Shown here piece by piece: positions 41,045 to 50,446 of a DNA stretch of 64,000 bases (position 1 is the first letter of the stretch; every line of letters begins with the position of its first letter). Made by a program: the position numbers and the translations under genes. The notes beneath the pieces were generated by a model. It was not told the origin of the DNA. It saw only the letters and a list, made by a program, of their open reading frames with translations, and searched no databases. Source of the DNA: PALSA-1006 sp964571195 (GTDB taxonomy: Bacteria > Pseudomonadota > Gammaproteobacteria > Burkholderiales > Gallionellaceae); assembly GCA_964571195.1 (NCBI GenBank), contig CAZNAD010000007.1, positions 1 through 64,000 on the forward strand, written 5' to 3'.

Positions 41045-41919
41045 AGCTGCGCCTCTTTCTTTTTGCCGCGACCCTATTGCTGCTTCCACCGCTCGCGCTG
41101 TTTTTGTCCGATCAGGACTGGCCGCCAGCCGCAACCATCAACGGCAACATGTTGCTGCCCGCCCTGCTCTGTGGCGTTGTCTTGCTCGCACTCGCAACCC
41201 TGCTGGACAGAATGGGATTGCGCCGCAACGGCTCCAGCCTGTTGCGCGCCCGTCTCGATTACACACTCTGGTTGGGTGCGGCCGGTGCGCTGTTATGCGC
41301 GCTGCTCGTCTATCTGAACGCCTTTTGCCCGTTATGGGTCGGCCCGCTCCCCCGCCCCGCCGAGATGCTGCTGGCCGCGCTGCTGGGTAGTGTGCTGCTA
41401 CCGGCCGTACTCGTCACTCGTCACTCTCTATCCGGCTTCCCGTCCCTGTTGCGCAAACTCACACATATCGCCGCCCTCCCCCCGCTACAGGCAGAACCGA
41501 CAGCGGCACTTCTGCTGCTCGCCACCTGCGTCGGCCTGCTCGGCGGCAGTGTATGGCCCGCGCAACTGGCATGGCTGTTCTGGCTGTCGCCCCTGCTGCT
41601 GTTGATCGCCCTGCAATTGTTATGGCATGAAAGCACGGTCTTCTCCGGGCTGCGGCAGGGTGACTGGAGCCGTATCGGACTCGGTGCTGCCTCCGGCATA
41701 CTGGTCGGCGGAGGCACACTGGCCTGCTACCGACTTGCAGGCGGGGCACTCTACCTGCCCCTGCCAAGCTGGCTCTTGCTCGTGTTGATGGCTGCATTCG
41801 GCCTGTTGTGTCTGCAAGCGGGCGACCTCATCGCCGAACACTGGCGCGGCAGATCGCGCGGCGAAGTATTCAAGAAAAAACCGTTCCCTATTCCCATCGT
41901 TATCAAGAAAGACTCGTGA
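41041..41919 (+). CDS. multi-pass membrane protein of unknown function
   Basis: A 292-residue protein with about eight hydrophobic segments; the first begins right after MKLRLF and the last ends near LIAEHWRG. It starts at ATG 41041, overlapping the bpt stop by four bases, and its stop overlaps the pyrD ATG by one base. It is therefore translated between these two genes. I recognise no transporter or enzyme motif. The C-terminus is short and basic (KKKPFPIPIVIKKDS). A longer open frame starting inside bpt is a shadow. Confidence 0.8.
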   Translation: MKLRLFLFAATLLLLPPLALFLSDQDWPPAATINGNMLLPALLCGVVLLALATLLDRMGLRRNGSSLLRARLDYTLWLGAAGALLCALLVYLNAFCPLWVGPLPRPAEMLLAALLGSVLLPAVLVTRHSLSGFPSLLRKLTHIAALPPLQAEPTAALLLLATCVGLLGGSVWPAQLAWLFWLSPLLLLIALQLLWHESTVFSGLRQGDWSRIGLGAASGILVGGGTLACYRLAGGALYLPLPSWLLLVLMAAFGLLCLQAGDLIAEHWRGRSRGEVFKKKPFPIPIVIKKDS

Positions 41920-42944
41920 TGTCACTGTTCCAGTTATTTCGTCCCGCCCTGTTCGCACTCGATGCGGAAGCCGCCCACCACGCCACCATCGAAGGTCTCA
42001 AAAAAGCCAATTGTTTCGGCGTAACCTCGCTGTTATTCAAGCGCCCAGCAGACGATCCACGCACGGTGATGGGCCTGACCTTCCCCAACCCGGTCGGATT
42101 GGCCGCAGGTCTGGACAAGAACGGCGAAGTCATCGACGCGCTCGCCGCCTTCGGTTTCGGCTTCATCGAGATCGGCACCGTCACCCCGCGCGCGCAACCC
42201 GGCAACCCCAAACCGCGCATGTTCCGCCTGCCCGCAGCGCAGGGCATCATCAACCGTATGGGCTTCAACAACGACGGCGTCGATGCGCTCATCGCCAACG
42301 TGAAGCGCGCAAAATACAAAGGTATCCTCGGCATCAACATCGGCAAGAACGCCGACACGCCGATTGAGAAGGCGGCGGACGATTACCTCATCGGCCTGCG
42401 CAAGGTGTACCCCTACGCCAGCTACGTCGCCATCAACATCTCCTCGCCGAACACCAAGAACCTGCGCCAGTTGCAGGGTGGCGACGAACTGGATGCACTA
42501 CTCGGCCAACTCAAAGCGGAGCAGGAAAAGCTCGCACAACAACACGGAAAATACGTGCCGCTGGCTGTCAAGATCGCCCCCGACCTCGACACAGATCAAA
42601 TCAAGAACATCGCCGCCCTGCTCACCCAACACCGTATCGACGCCGTCATCGCCACCAACACCACGCTGTCAAGAGTAGGCGTGGAAGGCTTGCCGCATGG
42701 CAACGAAACCGGAGGTCTCAGCGGCGCACCTGTGCGCGACAAATCCACCGCTGTCATCCGCCAACTCGCCGCCGAGTTGCATGGCGCGCTGCCCATCATC
42801 GGCGTGGGCGGCATCCTCAAAGGCGCGGATGCGGTGGAGAAGATGCAGGCAGGTGCATCGCTGGTGCAGGTGTATAGCGGGCTGGTATATCGAGGACAGG
42901 AACTGGTGACGGAGTGTGCGGCAGCCATAAAACAAGTCAAGTAG
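41919..42944 (+). CDS. pyrD: dihydroorotate dehydrogenase, quinone type
   Basis: A 341-residue membrane-associated FMN enzyme of pyrimidine synthesis that passes electrons to quinones. The N-terminal helix (SLFQLFRPALFAL) binds the membrane. Signatures are NPVGLAAGLDKNGE for FMN and INISSPNTKNLRQLQ, with the Ser that acts as base in class 2 enzymes. The start at ATG 41919 overlaps the preceding stop (TGATG). The gene is followed by a 273-bp gap without a gene before kup. Confidence 0.96.
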   Translation: MSLFQLFRPALFALDAEAAHHATIEGLKKANCFGVTSLLFKRPADDPRTVMGLTFPNPVGLAAGLDKNGEVIDALAAFGFGFIEIGTVTPRAQPGNPKPRMFRLPAAQGIINRMGFNNDGVDALIANVKRAKYKGILGINIGKNADTPIEKAADDYLIGLRKVYPYASYVAINISSPNTKNLRQLQGGDELDALLGQLKAEQEKLAQQHGKYVPLAVKIAPDLDTDQIKNIAALLTQHRIDAVIATNTTLSRVGVEGLPHGNETGGLSGAPVRDKSTAVIRQLAAELHGALPIIGVGGILKGADAVEKMQAGASLVQVYSGLVYRGQELVTECAAAIKQVK

Positions 42945-43217
42945 GCTTTTTCTTCACTGTATTCACTGGCATGTACGTCGCGTTGTGCTTCAGCGTCTGC
43001 CAAGACATTGAACATCTCAGCGACATTGCAAGATGAGGATCGAAGCTGCCTGACTCCATTGCGGAATGAAGATGGGATGTCACATGTCTCGATTTTATAG
43101 ATAGTCTGCAATTATTCAACAAGTTAACCCTCTCCCCGACAACGGAATTGCATTCACTCTAACGCAGGCGTATCGTGCCGCCCGAATCTTCCACAGAGAA
43201 GAAATCAGGAGAGCGGA

Positions 43218-45086
43218 ATGAGCGACGCACAAACGAAACAAAAACTTCCCACACTACTGCTGGGCGCGATTGGTGTGGTGTATGGCGACATCGGCACGAG
43301 CCCGCTATACGCGCTAAAAGAGACCTTTGCTGGACACCACCCGTTACCCGCGGTGGAAGCCAACATCCTCGGCGTGCTATCGGTGATGTTCTGGACCATC
43401 ATGCTGCTGGTATCACTCAAATACGTCGCCATCATCATGCGTGCGGACAATCGCGGCGAGGGCGGCTCATTGTCGTTGCTGGCGCTGGCTAGCGAGCTGA
43501 ACACGACACGACCGAAAACCAAGTGGTTCATTGCGATACTCGGGGTGTTCGCCGCCGCACTGTTCTATGGCGACAGCATGATCACCCCTGCGATCTCGGT
43601 GCTCTCCGCAGTTGAAGGTTTGAACGTCGTCGCCCCCCAATTGAATAGTTACGTGTTGCCGATCACCATCATCGTGCTGACCGCATTGTTCATTGTGCAA
43701 AAACGCGGTACGGGCATGATAGGCGTGGCGTTCGGCCCCATCATGATCTTGTGGTTCTCCAGTCTGGGCTTGCTGGGGGCGCTATCCATTGCACAAAGTC
43801 CGCAGGTGTTGCTCGCACTCAACCCCCTCTACGCTTACCAGTTCCTGATCTTTGATCCGTGGCTTTCATTTCTCACTCTGGGCTCGGTAGTGCTGGCCGT
43901 CACTGGCGGTGAAGCGCTCTACACCGACATGGGGCACTTCGGCAAATTCCCGATCCGGCTGACTTGGTTCTCCTTTGTCCTGCCCGCTCTGGTACTGAAC
44001 TATTTCGGGCAGGGCGCATTGCTGCTGAACAATCCTCAATCGGTCGAGAATCCGTTCTTTTTGCTCGCCCCCGCTTGGGCATTGATACCTATGGTGCTGC
44101 TTGCCACCGCTGCCACGGTGATCGCTTCGCAGGCGGTGATCTCCGGGGCGTTTTCCGTCGCCAGCCAATCGGTGCAGATGGGCTTTTTGCCACGCATGGA
44201 GATACGCCAGACTTCCGATAAGGCACATGGACAGATCTATGTCCCGCTGACCAACTGGACGCTGTATGCGGCGGTCATCTATCTGGTGTTCACTTTCCAG
44301 AGTTCCAGCAACCTAGCTGCGGCCTACGGCATCGCCGTCACCGGCACGATGTTGATCGACACGATACTGATCGCCTTCGTCCTGGTGGCTTGGCGCTGGT
44401 CGCTGTGGCTGCTCATCCCGTTGATTGGCACCTTCTTTTGCGTCGATCTGGCTTACTTCGCGGCCAATGCCCTCAAGATCCCGCAAGGCGGCTGGTTCCC
44501 TCTGGGTATCGCAGCCATCTCGTTTACCGTGCTGACCACATGGAAACGCGGTCGCAAGCTGTTGTTCGACGAGATCGGTCGCCGCGCTGTTCCGCTACAG
44601 ATGTTCATTGACGGGGCGGACCGCATGACCCGAATCCCCGGCACTGCTGTTTTTCTGAGCGGCATAGACGACGGCGCGCCTGCCGCCTTGCTACACAATC
44701 TCAAACACAATCAGGTGTTGCACGAACGCAATATCCTGCTGACCGTTATCACTGAAGACAAACCTTACATCTCGCAAGGTAACCGCTTGCTGATCGATGA
44801 TTTAGGCAAGAATTTTTATCGCGTGAGAATCTTCTACGGATTTATGGACACCCCCGACGTGCCCGCCGCACTCGACTTGTGCGCAAGACAGGGCTTATCC
44901 TTCGACATGATGACTACCTCGTTCTTTACCACGCGCGCCTTGATTGTCTCAGCCCCCAATCCCGGCATGATGAAATGGCGTGAACGCTTGTTCATCGTGC
45001 TGTCCAGAAACGCGATGAACGCGGCGGATTTCTTCAAGATACCCACCAACCGGGTCGTCGAAATGGGTTCGCGCATTGAAATCTAA
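43218..45086 (+). CDS. kup: KUP-type potassium uptake protein
   Basis: A 622-residue transporter with about twelve membrane helices in the first two thirds and a cytoplasmic C-terminal domain. The opening GVVYGDIGTSPLYALKETF is the KUP hallmark. KUP carries K+ with H+ into the cell. A ribosome site AGGAGAG precedes ATG 43218. It stands alone; rsxA starts 85 bp downstream with a small hairpin in between (ACCGC and GCGGA), so read-through is possible. Confidence 0.96.
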   Translation: MSDAQTKQKLPTLLLGAIGVVYGDIGTSPLYALKETFAGHHPLPAVEANILGVLSVMFWTIMLLVSLKYVAIIMRADNRGEGGSLSLLALASELNTTRPKTKWFIAILGVFAAALFYGDSMITPAISVLSAVEGLNVVAPQLNSYVLPITIIVLTALFIVQKRGTGMIGVAFGPIMILWFSSLGLLGALSIAQSPQVLLALNPLYAYQFLIFDPWLSFLTLGSVVLAVTGGEALYTDMGHFGKFPIRLTWFSFVLPALVLNYFGQGALLLNNPQSVENPFFLLAPAWALIPMVLLATAATVIASQAVISGAFSVASQSVQMGFLPRMEIRQTSDKAHGQIYVPLTNWTLYAAVIYLVFTFQSSSNLAAAYGIAVTGTMLIDTILIAFVLVAWRWSLWLLIPLIGTFFCVDLAYFAANALKIPQGGWFPLGIAAISFTVLTTWKRGRKLLFDEIGRRAVPLQMFIDGADRMTRIPGTAVFLSGIDDGAPAALLHNLKHNQVLHERNILLTVITEDKPYISQGNRLLIDDLGKNFYRVRIFYGFMDTPDVPAALDLCARQGLSFDMMTTSFFTTRALIVSAPNPGMMKWRERLFIVLSRNAMNAADFFKIPTNRVVEMGSRIEI

Positions 45087-45171
45087 CTTCAGGATATATC
45101 CATATACCGGCGCTGCGGTTGAATCACCGCTTAAATCAGCGGATAATCCGGCGCTTCTATAGAGGCATGGA

Positions 45172-45747
45172 ATGACCGAATACTTACTTATTCTCGTCGG
45201 CACGGTGTTCGTGAATAACATCGTGATGGTGAAGATACTCGGACTCTGTCCGTTCATGGGGGTTTCCAAAAAACTGGAGGCTGCCGTCGGCATGGGTGCG
45301 GCGACCACTTTCGTGCTCACCCTCGGCTCCGGTGCCAGCTACCTGATCCAGCATTACCTGCTCGGCCCCGAGCTCGCCTATCTCACCACGCTGGCGTTCA
45401 TCGTAGTCATCGCGGGTATCGTGCAGTTCACCGAGATGGTGGTACAGAAGACCAGTCCGGCTTTGTATCAAGTACTGGGCATCTATCTGCCGCTCATCAC
45501 CACCAACTGTGCGGTGCTTGGCATCCCGTTGCTCAATGTGCAAGCCAAACACGATTTTATGGAATCGCTGTTATTCGGTTTCGGCGGCTCGTTGGGCTTT
45601 ACCATGGTGATGGTGTTGTTCGCCGGTATCCGCGAACGTATGGAAGGGGCAGACGTACCCGGCATCTTCAAAGGCTCGTCCATCGCATTTATCACTGCCG
45701 GGCTCATGAGCCTGACCTTCATGGGATTCTCGGGCTTGGTGAAATGA
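45172..45747 (+). CDS. rsxA: Rsx/Rnf electron transport complex subunit A
   Basis: A 191-residue membrane subunit with six helices. The opening YLLILVGTVFVNNIVMVKIL and the later GIYLPLITTNCAVLG are typical of RsxA/RnfA. The Rsx complex uses the ion gradient to drive electrons from NADH to low-potential ferredoxin, or in E. coli to reduce the SoxR regulator. The gene is first in rsxABCDGE-nth, the same order as in E. coli. Its stop overlaps the rsxB ATG (ATGA). Confidence 0.97.
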   Translation: MTEYLLILVGTVFVNNIVMVKILGLCPFMGVSKKLEAAVGMGAATTFVLTLGSGASYLIQHYLLGPELAYLTTLAFIVVIAGIVQFTEMVVQKTSPALYQVLGIYLPLITTNCAVLGIPLLNVQAKHDFMESLLFGFGGSLGFTMVMVLFAGIRERMEGADVPGIFKGSSIAFITAGLMSLTFMGFSGLVK

Positions 45748-46295
45748 TCTCTGCGCTTCTGGTGATGATAGGCATCGCCTTGTTTTTGGGAACGGTGCTG
45801 GGGTTCTCCGCGATTAAGTTCAAGGTGCAAGGCAACCCGCTGGTGGACAAGATCGACGCAGTGTTACCGCAGACGCAGTGCGGCCAGTGCGGCTTCCCCG
45901 GTTGCAAACCCTACGCCGAAGCCATCGCCAAAGGCGAAGCCGAGATCAACTTGTGCCCGCCCGGCGGCGAGGACGGCATCCATAAACTGGCCGATCTGCT
46001 CGGCAAGGAATTCGTGCCTTTCGGCGAAGGTGCCGCCCCCAAAGGCAAGGCTGTCGCATTTATCGACGAGAATACTTGTATCGGTTGCACGCTGTGCATC
46101 CAAGCCTGTCCGGTGGATGCCATCGTCGGCGCGGCCAAGCAGATGCATACCATCATCGCGGCGGAATGTACCGGCTGCGAACTGTGCCTAGCACCCTGCC
46201 CGGTCGATTGCATCAGCATGCTGCCAGTCGGTGAAGACATCACCAACTGGAAATGGCGTTATCCGGTTTTCCCCATTCAGGCCAATGTGCAATGA
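45744..46295 (+). CDS. rsxB: Rsx/Rnf electron transport complex subunit B
   Basis: A 183-residue ferredoxin-like subunit with an N-terminal membrane helix. A first cluster site uses CGQCGFPGC and a later Cys (NLCPPGG). Two classic ferredoxin sites follow: CIGCTLCIQACP and CTGCELCLAPCP. It hands electrons within the complex. A 90-bp gap to rsxC follows, unusual in this tight operon, and it contains a GC-rich repeat. Confidence 0.96.
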   Translation: MISALLVMIGIALFLGTVLGFSAIKFKVQGNPLVDKIDAVLPQTQCGQCGFPGCKPYAEAIAKGEAEINLCPPGGEDGIHKLADLLGKEFVPFGEGAAPKGKAVAFIDENTCIGCTLCIQACPVDAIVGAAKQMHTIIAAECTGCELCLAPCPVDCISMLPVGEDITNWKWRYPVFPIQANVQ

Positions 46296-46310
46296 AACCA
46301 ACCCTGCACA

Positions 46311-46351
46311 TTTCCCTCTCCACAATCCTCTCCCGCAAGCGGGCGAGGAGG
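46311..46351. repeat. GC-rich palindromic repeat between rsxB and rsxC
   Basis: TTTCCCTCTCCACAATCCTC followed by TCCCGCAAGCGGGCGAGGAG. The pyrimidine-rich start and the CCCGC-AAGC-GGG hairpin resemble the elements found inside mutS. It separates rsxB from rsxC and could form an mRNA hairpin that alters downstream expression. Confidence 0.6.
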
Positions 46352-46385
46352 CAAACGATCGCTACGCGGGTTTCACTTTAACGGT

Positions 46386-48077
46386 ATGAAAGCAGCGTTC
46401 AAATTCCACGGCGGTGTACACCCGCCCACGCACAAGACTGAATCGACACGCACGCCCATCGCTCAGGCAGCGATGCCGGGCAAGCTGGTCATCCCCTTGC
46501 ATCAGCATGTGGGCATACGCGCCAAAGCGGTGGTGCAGGTGGGCGAGCGCGTGCTCAAGGGACAGGTCATCGGCATACCGCAGGGACGCCTCTCCAGCTC
46601 GGTGCATGCTTCGACTTCCGGCACGGTGAGCGCCATCGACATGCAGTTGGTCGCACACCATTCGGGACTGCCCGATCTGTGTATCACCATCATTCCCGAC
46701 GGCAAAGAAGAATGGATCGCGCATAGCGGGGTGGACTATAAACAGACGCCGCATACCGAACTGCGCCACCGCTTAAGGGATGCGGGCGTAGTCGGCTTGG
46801 GCGGCGCGGTGTTCCCCAGCGATGTGAAAGCGTATTCCAACAAGCACAAGATCAAGACCATGGTGCTGAACGGTGCGGAGTGCGAACCCTATATCACCTG
46901 CGACGACATGCTGATGCGCGAGCGCGCCGCCGACATCTTGCGCGGTGCGGAAGTGCTGCGTGAACTGCTGTATGCCGAAGAAGTGCTCATTGGCATCGAA
47001 GACAACAAGCCCGAGGCCATCGCCGCGATGCGCCAGGCCGTGCTCGAGGGCAAGCATGAGCATATGCAAGTGGTCTCGGTGCCAACGGTGTATCCGAGCG
47101 GCGGCGCAAAACAGCTCATCCGCATCCTCACCGGCATCGAAGTCGCAGCAGGCGTGCGCTCACCCGAGATGGGGGTGCAATGTTTCAACGTCGCCACCGC
47201 CTACAGCGCATGGCGCGCCATCGCGCACGGCGAGCCGCTGCTGTCACGTATCGTGACCGTCACCGGCAACGTGGATGACGCGCGCAATTTCGAAGTGCTG
47301 CTCGGCACCCCAATCGATGAGTTGGTGGCACAGACCGGCGGCCGCCCCGATACCGACAGGTACATCATGGGCGGCCCGATGATGGGTGTGCAGCTTCCCG
47401 CTGCCACAGTGGGTATCACCAAGGCCGCGAACTGCATCATCGCCTCCTCGCCCGCGCTGTTCCCGCCGCCCAAGCCGGCGATGCCCTGCATACGCTGCAC
47501 GCGCTGCGCCGAGGTGTGCCCGTCCGAGTTGCAACCGCAAGACCTGTATTGGTTCGCCAAAGCGAGCAATTTCGGCAAGGCTGAGGAATTCCATCTGTTC
47601 GACTGCATCGAGTGCGGCGCGTGTGCCTACGTATGCCCGAGCAACATCCCGCTGGTGAACTACTACCGCTACGCCAAGAGCGAGATATGGGCGCGCGAGC
47701 AGGAAAGCACAGCCGCCGAGGTCGCGCGCGAACGCCACGAATATCGTCAGTTCCGCATCGAACGCGAAAAGCAGGAGAAAGCCGAAAAGCTGGCGCAAAA
47801 AGAAAAAGCCGCAGCGGTAGCCAAAGCGGCGGCTGATGCCGCCGCAGAACAGGCCAAGCTGGCCACCCCGCTCGATCCAGATGCCGATCCCGACGACACG
47901 ATGCAACTGCGTATCGATGCGGCGCTCGCACGGGCCAAGGAACAGGCTGCCAGCGCACATCCCAAGAACACCGCAGAGCTCTCCCCGCAACAACAAGCGG
48001 ACATCGCCGAAGCGGATGCACGCCGCGCCAAAGCGCATGAGATGGCACTCTCCGATGCCAAACCCAAGAACGAATAA
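46386..48077 (+). CDS. rsxC: Rsx/Rnf electron transport complex subunit C
   Basis: A 563-residue peripheral subunit that takes electrons from NADH. The Gly-rich nucleotide region (VGLGGAVFPSDVK) and the later NGAECEPYITCD resemble complex I NuoF. Two ferredoxin sites are CIRCTRCAEVCP and CIECGACAYVCP. The C-terminal 110 residues are rich in Ala, Lys and Glu and form a coiled tail of variable length, as in E. coli RsxC. It is followed after 4 bp by rsxD. Confidence 0.95.
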   Translation: MKAAFKFHGGVHPPTHKTESTRTPIAQAAMPGKLVIPLHQHVGIRAKAVVQVGERVLKGQVIGIPQGRLSSSVHASTSGTVSAIDMQLVAHHSGLPDLCITIIPDGKEEWIAHSGVDYKQTPHTELRHRLRDAGVVGLGGAVFPSDVKAYSNKHKIKTMVLNGAECEPYITCDDMLMRERAADILRGAEVLRELLYAEEVLIGIEDNKPEAIAAMRQAVLEGKHEHMQVVSVPTVYPSGGAKQLIRILTGIEVAAGVRSPEMGVQCFNVATAYSAWRAIAHGEPLLSRIVTVTGNVDDARNFEVLLGTPIDELVAQTGGRPDTDRYIMGGPMMGVQLPAATVGITKAANCIIASSPALFPPPKPAMPCIRCTRCAEVCPSELQPQDLYWFAKASNFGKAEEFHLFDCIECGACAYVCPSNIPLVNYYRYAKSEIWAREQESTAAEVARERHEYRQFRIEREKQEKAEKLAQKEKAAAVAKAAADAAAEQAKLATPLDPDADPDDTMQLRIDAALARAKEQAASAHPKNTAELSPQQQADIAEADARRAKAHEMALSDAKPKNE

Positions 48078-48081
48078 CGCT

Positions 48082-49110
48082 ATGTGGATTTCTCCCTTCT
48101 TCACCCGATCCAGCAGCGTCAGCGCGATCATGCTCAAGGTCATGCTGGCACTCATTCCCGGCATCGCGCTGTATGTGTGGTACTTCGGCCCAGCGATTCT
48201 GGTGTCCATCACGCTGGCCTCCGTCACCGCACTAGCCACCGAAGCGGCCATGCTCAAATTGCGCAACCGCCCACTCAAGCCTTTCCTGTCCGACAACAGC
48301 GCCTTGCTCACCGCCTGGCTGCTGGCGCTTTCCATCCCGCCGCTCGCGCCGTGGTGGTTGGTGGTGGTCGGCACCGCCTTCGCCATCTCGGTCTCCAAAC
48401 ATCTGTACGGCGGGCTGGGCAGCAACCCGTTCAACCCGGCGATGATCGGTTATGCCGTGCTGATCATCTCTTTCCCCGTGCACATGACACACTGGCTCAC
48501 GCCACATGCACTGGGCGGTATCGAACTGTCGTTCGCCGAACAATTGGGTTATATCTTCAACGGGACGTTGCCGCGCGGCCTGACGCTGGACGCGATCACC
48601 ATGGCAACCGCGCTCGACACGATGAAGACGCAATTACATCTCGGCTTGTCGGTTTCTGATATCCGTGACATGCCGATCTATGGCCGTCTGGCCGGACAAG
48701 GCAGCGAAATGGTGGCACTCGGCTTCGCCATCGGTGGCATCTATCTGTTGCTGAACCGCATCATCACCTGGCATCTGCCACTGGCTTATCTCGGCGCGCT
48801 GTTCGCGACTGCGACTCTGTTCCACCTCGTTGACCCCACCCATTACGTGACGCCGCTGTTCCACTGGTTCTCCGGCGCGGCGATGATAGGCGCGTTCTTC
48901 ATCCTCACCGATCCGGTCACCTCGCCAACCACGGCCAAAGGCAAGATCATTTTCGCGATTGGTGCGGGCGTACTCACTTACCTCATCCGCGCTTTCGGCG
49001 GCTTCCCGGACGGTATGGCGTTCGCCACCCTGTTCATGAACATCTGTGTGCCGCTGATCGACGCCTGGACGCAACCCAAGGTGTTCGGCAAAAAGGGAGG
49101 TGGCAAATGA
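48082..49110 (+). CDS. rsxD: Rsx/Rnf electron transport complex subunit D
   Basis: A 342-residue membrane subunit with about ten helices, starting at ATG 48082 (MWISPFFTRSSSVSAIMLKV). The open frame begins much earlier inside rsxC but that is a shadow. In the family an FMN is bound covalently to a Thr in the loop that here reads LDAITMATALDT. The segment GSNPFNPAMIGY is also conserved. rsxG starts within its last codons (ATGA overlap). Confidence 0.95.
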   Translation: MWISPFFTRSSSVSAIMLKVMLALIPGIALYVWYFGPAILVSITLASVTALATEAAMLKLRNRPLKPFLSDNSALLTAWLLALSIPPLAPWWLVVVGTAFAISVSKHLYGGLGSNPFNPAMIGYAVLIISFPVHMTHWLTPHALGGIELSFAEQLGYIFNGTLPRGLTLDAITMATALDTMKTQLHLGLSVSDIRDMPIYGRLAGQGSEMVALGFAIGGIYLLLNRIITWHLPLAYLGALFATATLFHLVDPTHYVTPLFHWFSGAAMIGAFFILTDPVTSPTTAKGKIIFAIGAGVLTYLIRAFGGFPDGMAFATLFMNICVPLIDAWTQPKVFGKKGGGK

Positions 49111-49757
49111 AACGTATCGCGCGCGCCAGCCTGCAATCCGCCGCAAATCTGGTGTTCTTCTCGGTCATCGCCACTGCGGTATTGGCTTCCACGTTTTTCC
49201 TGACACGCGACGAAATCAAGAAAAGTGAAGATGGCGAAAAGCTCAAGCTCATTACTCAGATCGTGCCACCTGCGCTGTTCGACAACGACATCATCAAAGA
49301 TACGACCAGCATCCCCGCCGATCCGCTGCTGGGCAATGATGACAGCACCCTCGCCTATCGTGCGCGGCTGAATAATGAACCTTCTGCCGTGGTACTGGAA
49401 TCCGTAGCGCCGGATGGCTATAGCGGCAAGATATGGCTGATCCTCGCGGTACGCGCCAACGGCGAACTGGCTGGTGTGCGCGTGGTGAAACACAAGGAAA
49501 CGCCGGGGCTGGGCGATTACATCGAGTTGCCGAAGGGTCCCTGGATCAAGGGTTTCGACGGAAAATCGCGCGAGGTGTATAAAGATGCGGACTGGAAGGT
49601 GAAGAAAGACGGCGGAAAATTCGAGTACATGGCGGGTGCCACCATCACCCCGCGCGCCATCGTCAAAGCGGTAAACAAAGCGCTGATCTACTATGCAGAG
49701 AATCGCGACACACTGTTCGCGGCAAGCGCTCCCGCCAAGAAGGAGAATAAAGAATGA
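49107..49757 (+). CDS. rsxG: Rsx/Rnf electron transport complex subunit G
   Basis: A 216-residue subunit with one N-terminal membrane helix and a periplasmic FMN domain. The flavin is attached to the Thr of the motif AGATIT (in FEYMAGATITPRAIV), close to the SGAT pattern of the family. The segment KHKETPGLGDYIE is also typical. It overlaps rsxD and rsxE by four bases each, in line with strict coupled translation of the complex. Confidence 0.95.
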   Translation: MKRIARASLQSAANLVFFSVIATAVLASTFFLTRDEIKKSEDGEKLKLITQIVPPALFDNDIIKDTTSIPADPLLGNDDSTLAYRARLNNEPSAVVLESVAPDGYSGKIWLILAVRANGELAGVRVVKHKETPGLGDYIELPKGPWIKGFDGKSREVYKDADWKVKKDGGKFEYMAGATITPRAIVKAVNKALIYYAENRDTLFAASAPAKKENKE

Positions 49758-50446
49758 GTATTCAGGAATACAAAGACATTCTGCATAACGGCCTGTGGAA
49801 ACAAAATCCAGGCATCGTGCAATTGCTCGGCCTGTGCCCCCTGCTGGCGGTGAGCAGCACCGTGGTAAATGGTGTGAGTCTCGGCCTCGCCACCGCTGTC
49901 GTGATGGCCTTGAGCGGAGCCTCCATCGCCCCCATCCGCAACTATGTACCGAACGAGATCCGCATCCCGGTGTTCATCCTCATCATCGCGGTGCTGGTCA
50001 CCGTGGTGCAATACCTGATGAATGCTTACATGTACGGCTTGTACGTGGTGTTGGGTATTTTCATCCCGCTGATCGTGACCAACTGTATCGTACTGGCGCG
50101 CGTGGAAGCGTTCGCCTCCAAGAATGCGCCGTTGCCTTCCGCGCTGGACGGATTCGCCATGGGGCTGGGGCTGACAGCGGTGCTGGGTGTGCTCGGCGCA
50201 TTCCGCGAAGTGATCGGTAAAGGCACGCTGTTCTCCGGCATTGACCTCGCGCTGGGCGACATGGCGCAAGGCTGGGTATTGCATGTCATCCCCGACTACC
50301 AAGGTTTCCTCATCGCCATCCTGCCGCCCGGTGCGTTCATCGGCCTGGGACTGCTCATCGCGGGCAAAAACTGGCTCAACCTGCGCGCAGAAGCGAAACG
50401 CAAGGCGACTGCGCCATCCTCCGGTAGCGAAGCCGTTACGGCATGA
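49754..50446 (+). CDS. rsxE: Rsx/Rnf electron transport complex subunit E
   Basis: A 230-residue membrane subunit related to RsxA, with six helices. The opening NGLWKQNPGIVQLLGLCPLL and the inner FIPLIVTNCIVLARVEAFAS are diagnostic. The C-terminal tail is Lys/Ala-rich. The stop overlaps the ATG of nth by four bases. Confidence 0.96.
   Translation: MSIQEYKDILHNGLWKQNPGIVQLLGLCPLLAVSSTVVNGVSLGLATAVVMALSGASIAPIRNYVPNEIRIPVFILIIAVLVTVVQYLMNAYMYGLYVVLGIFIPLIVTNCIVLARVEAFASKNAPLPSALDGFAMGLGLTAVLGVLGAFREVIGKGTLFSGIDLALGDMAQGWVLHVIPDYQGFLIAILPPGAFIGLGLLIAGKNWLNLRAEAKRKATAPSSGSEAVTA

Noticed and set aside
42945..43217. Possible small gene or remnant between pyrD and kup
   Set aside because: Antisense frames run out of pyrD into this gap, but none has a ribosome site or recognised motif. 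I see nothing certain in these 273 bp.
47244..48434. Long antisense frame over rsxC and rsxD
   Set aside because: Both sense genes are certain; the antisense product has no motif.
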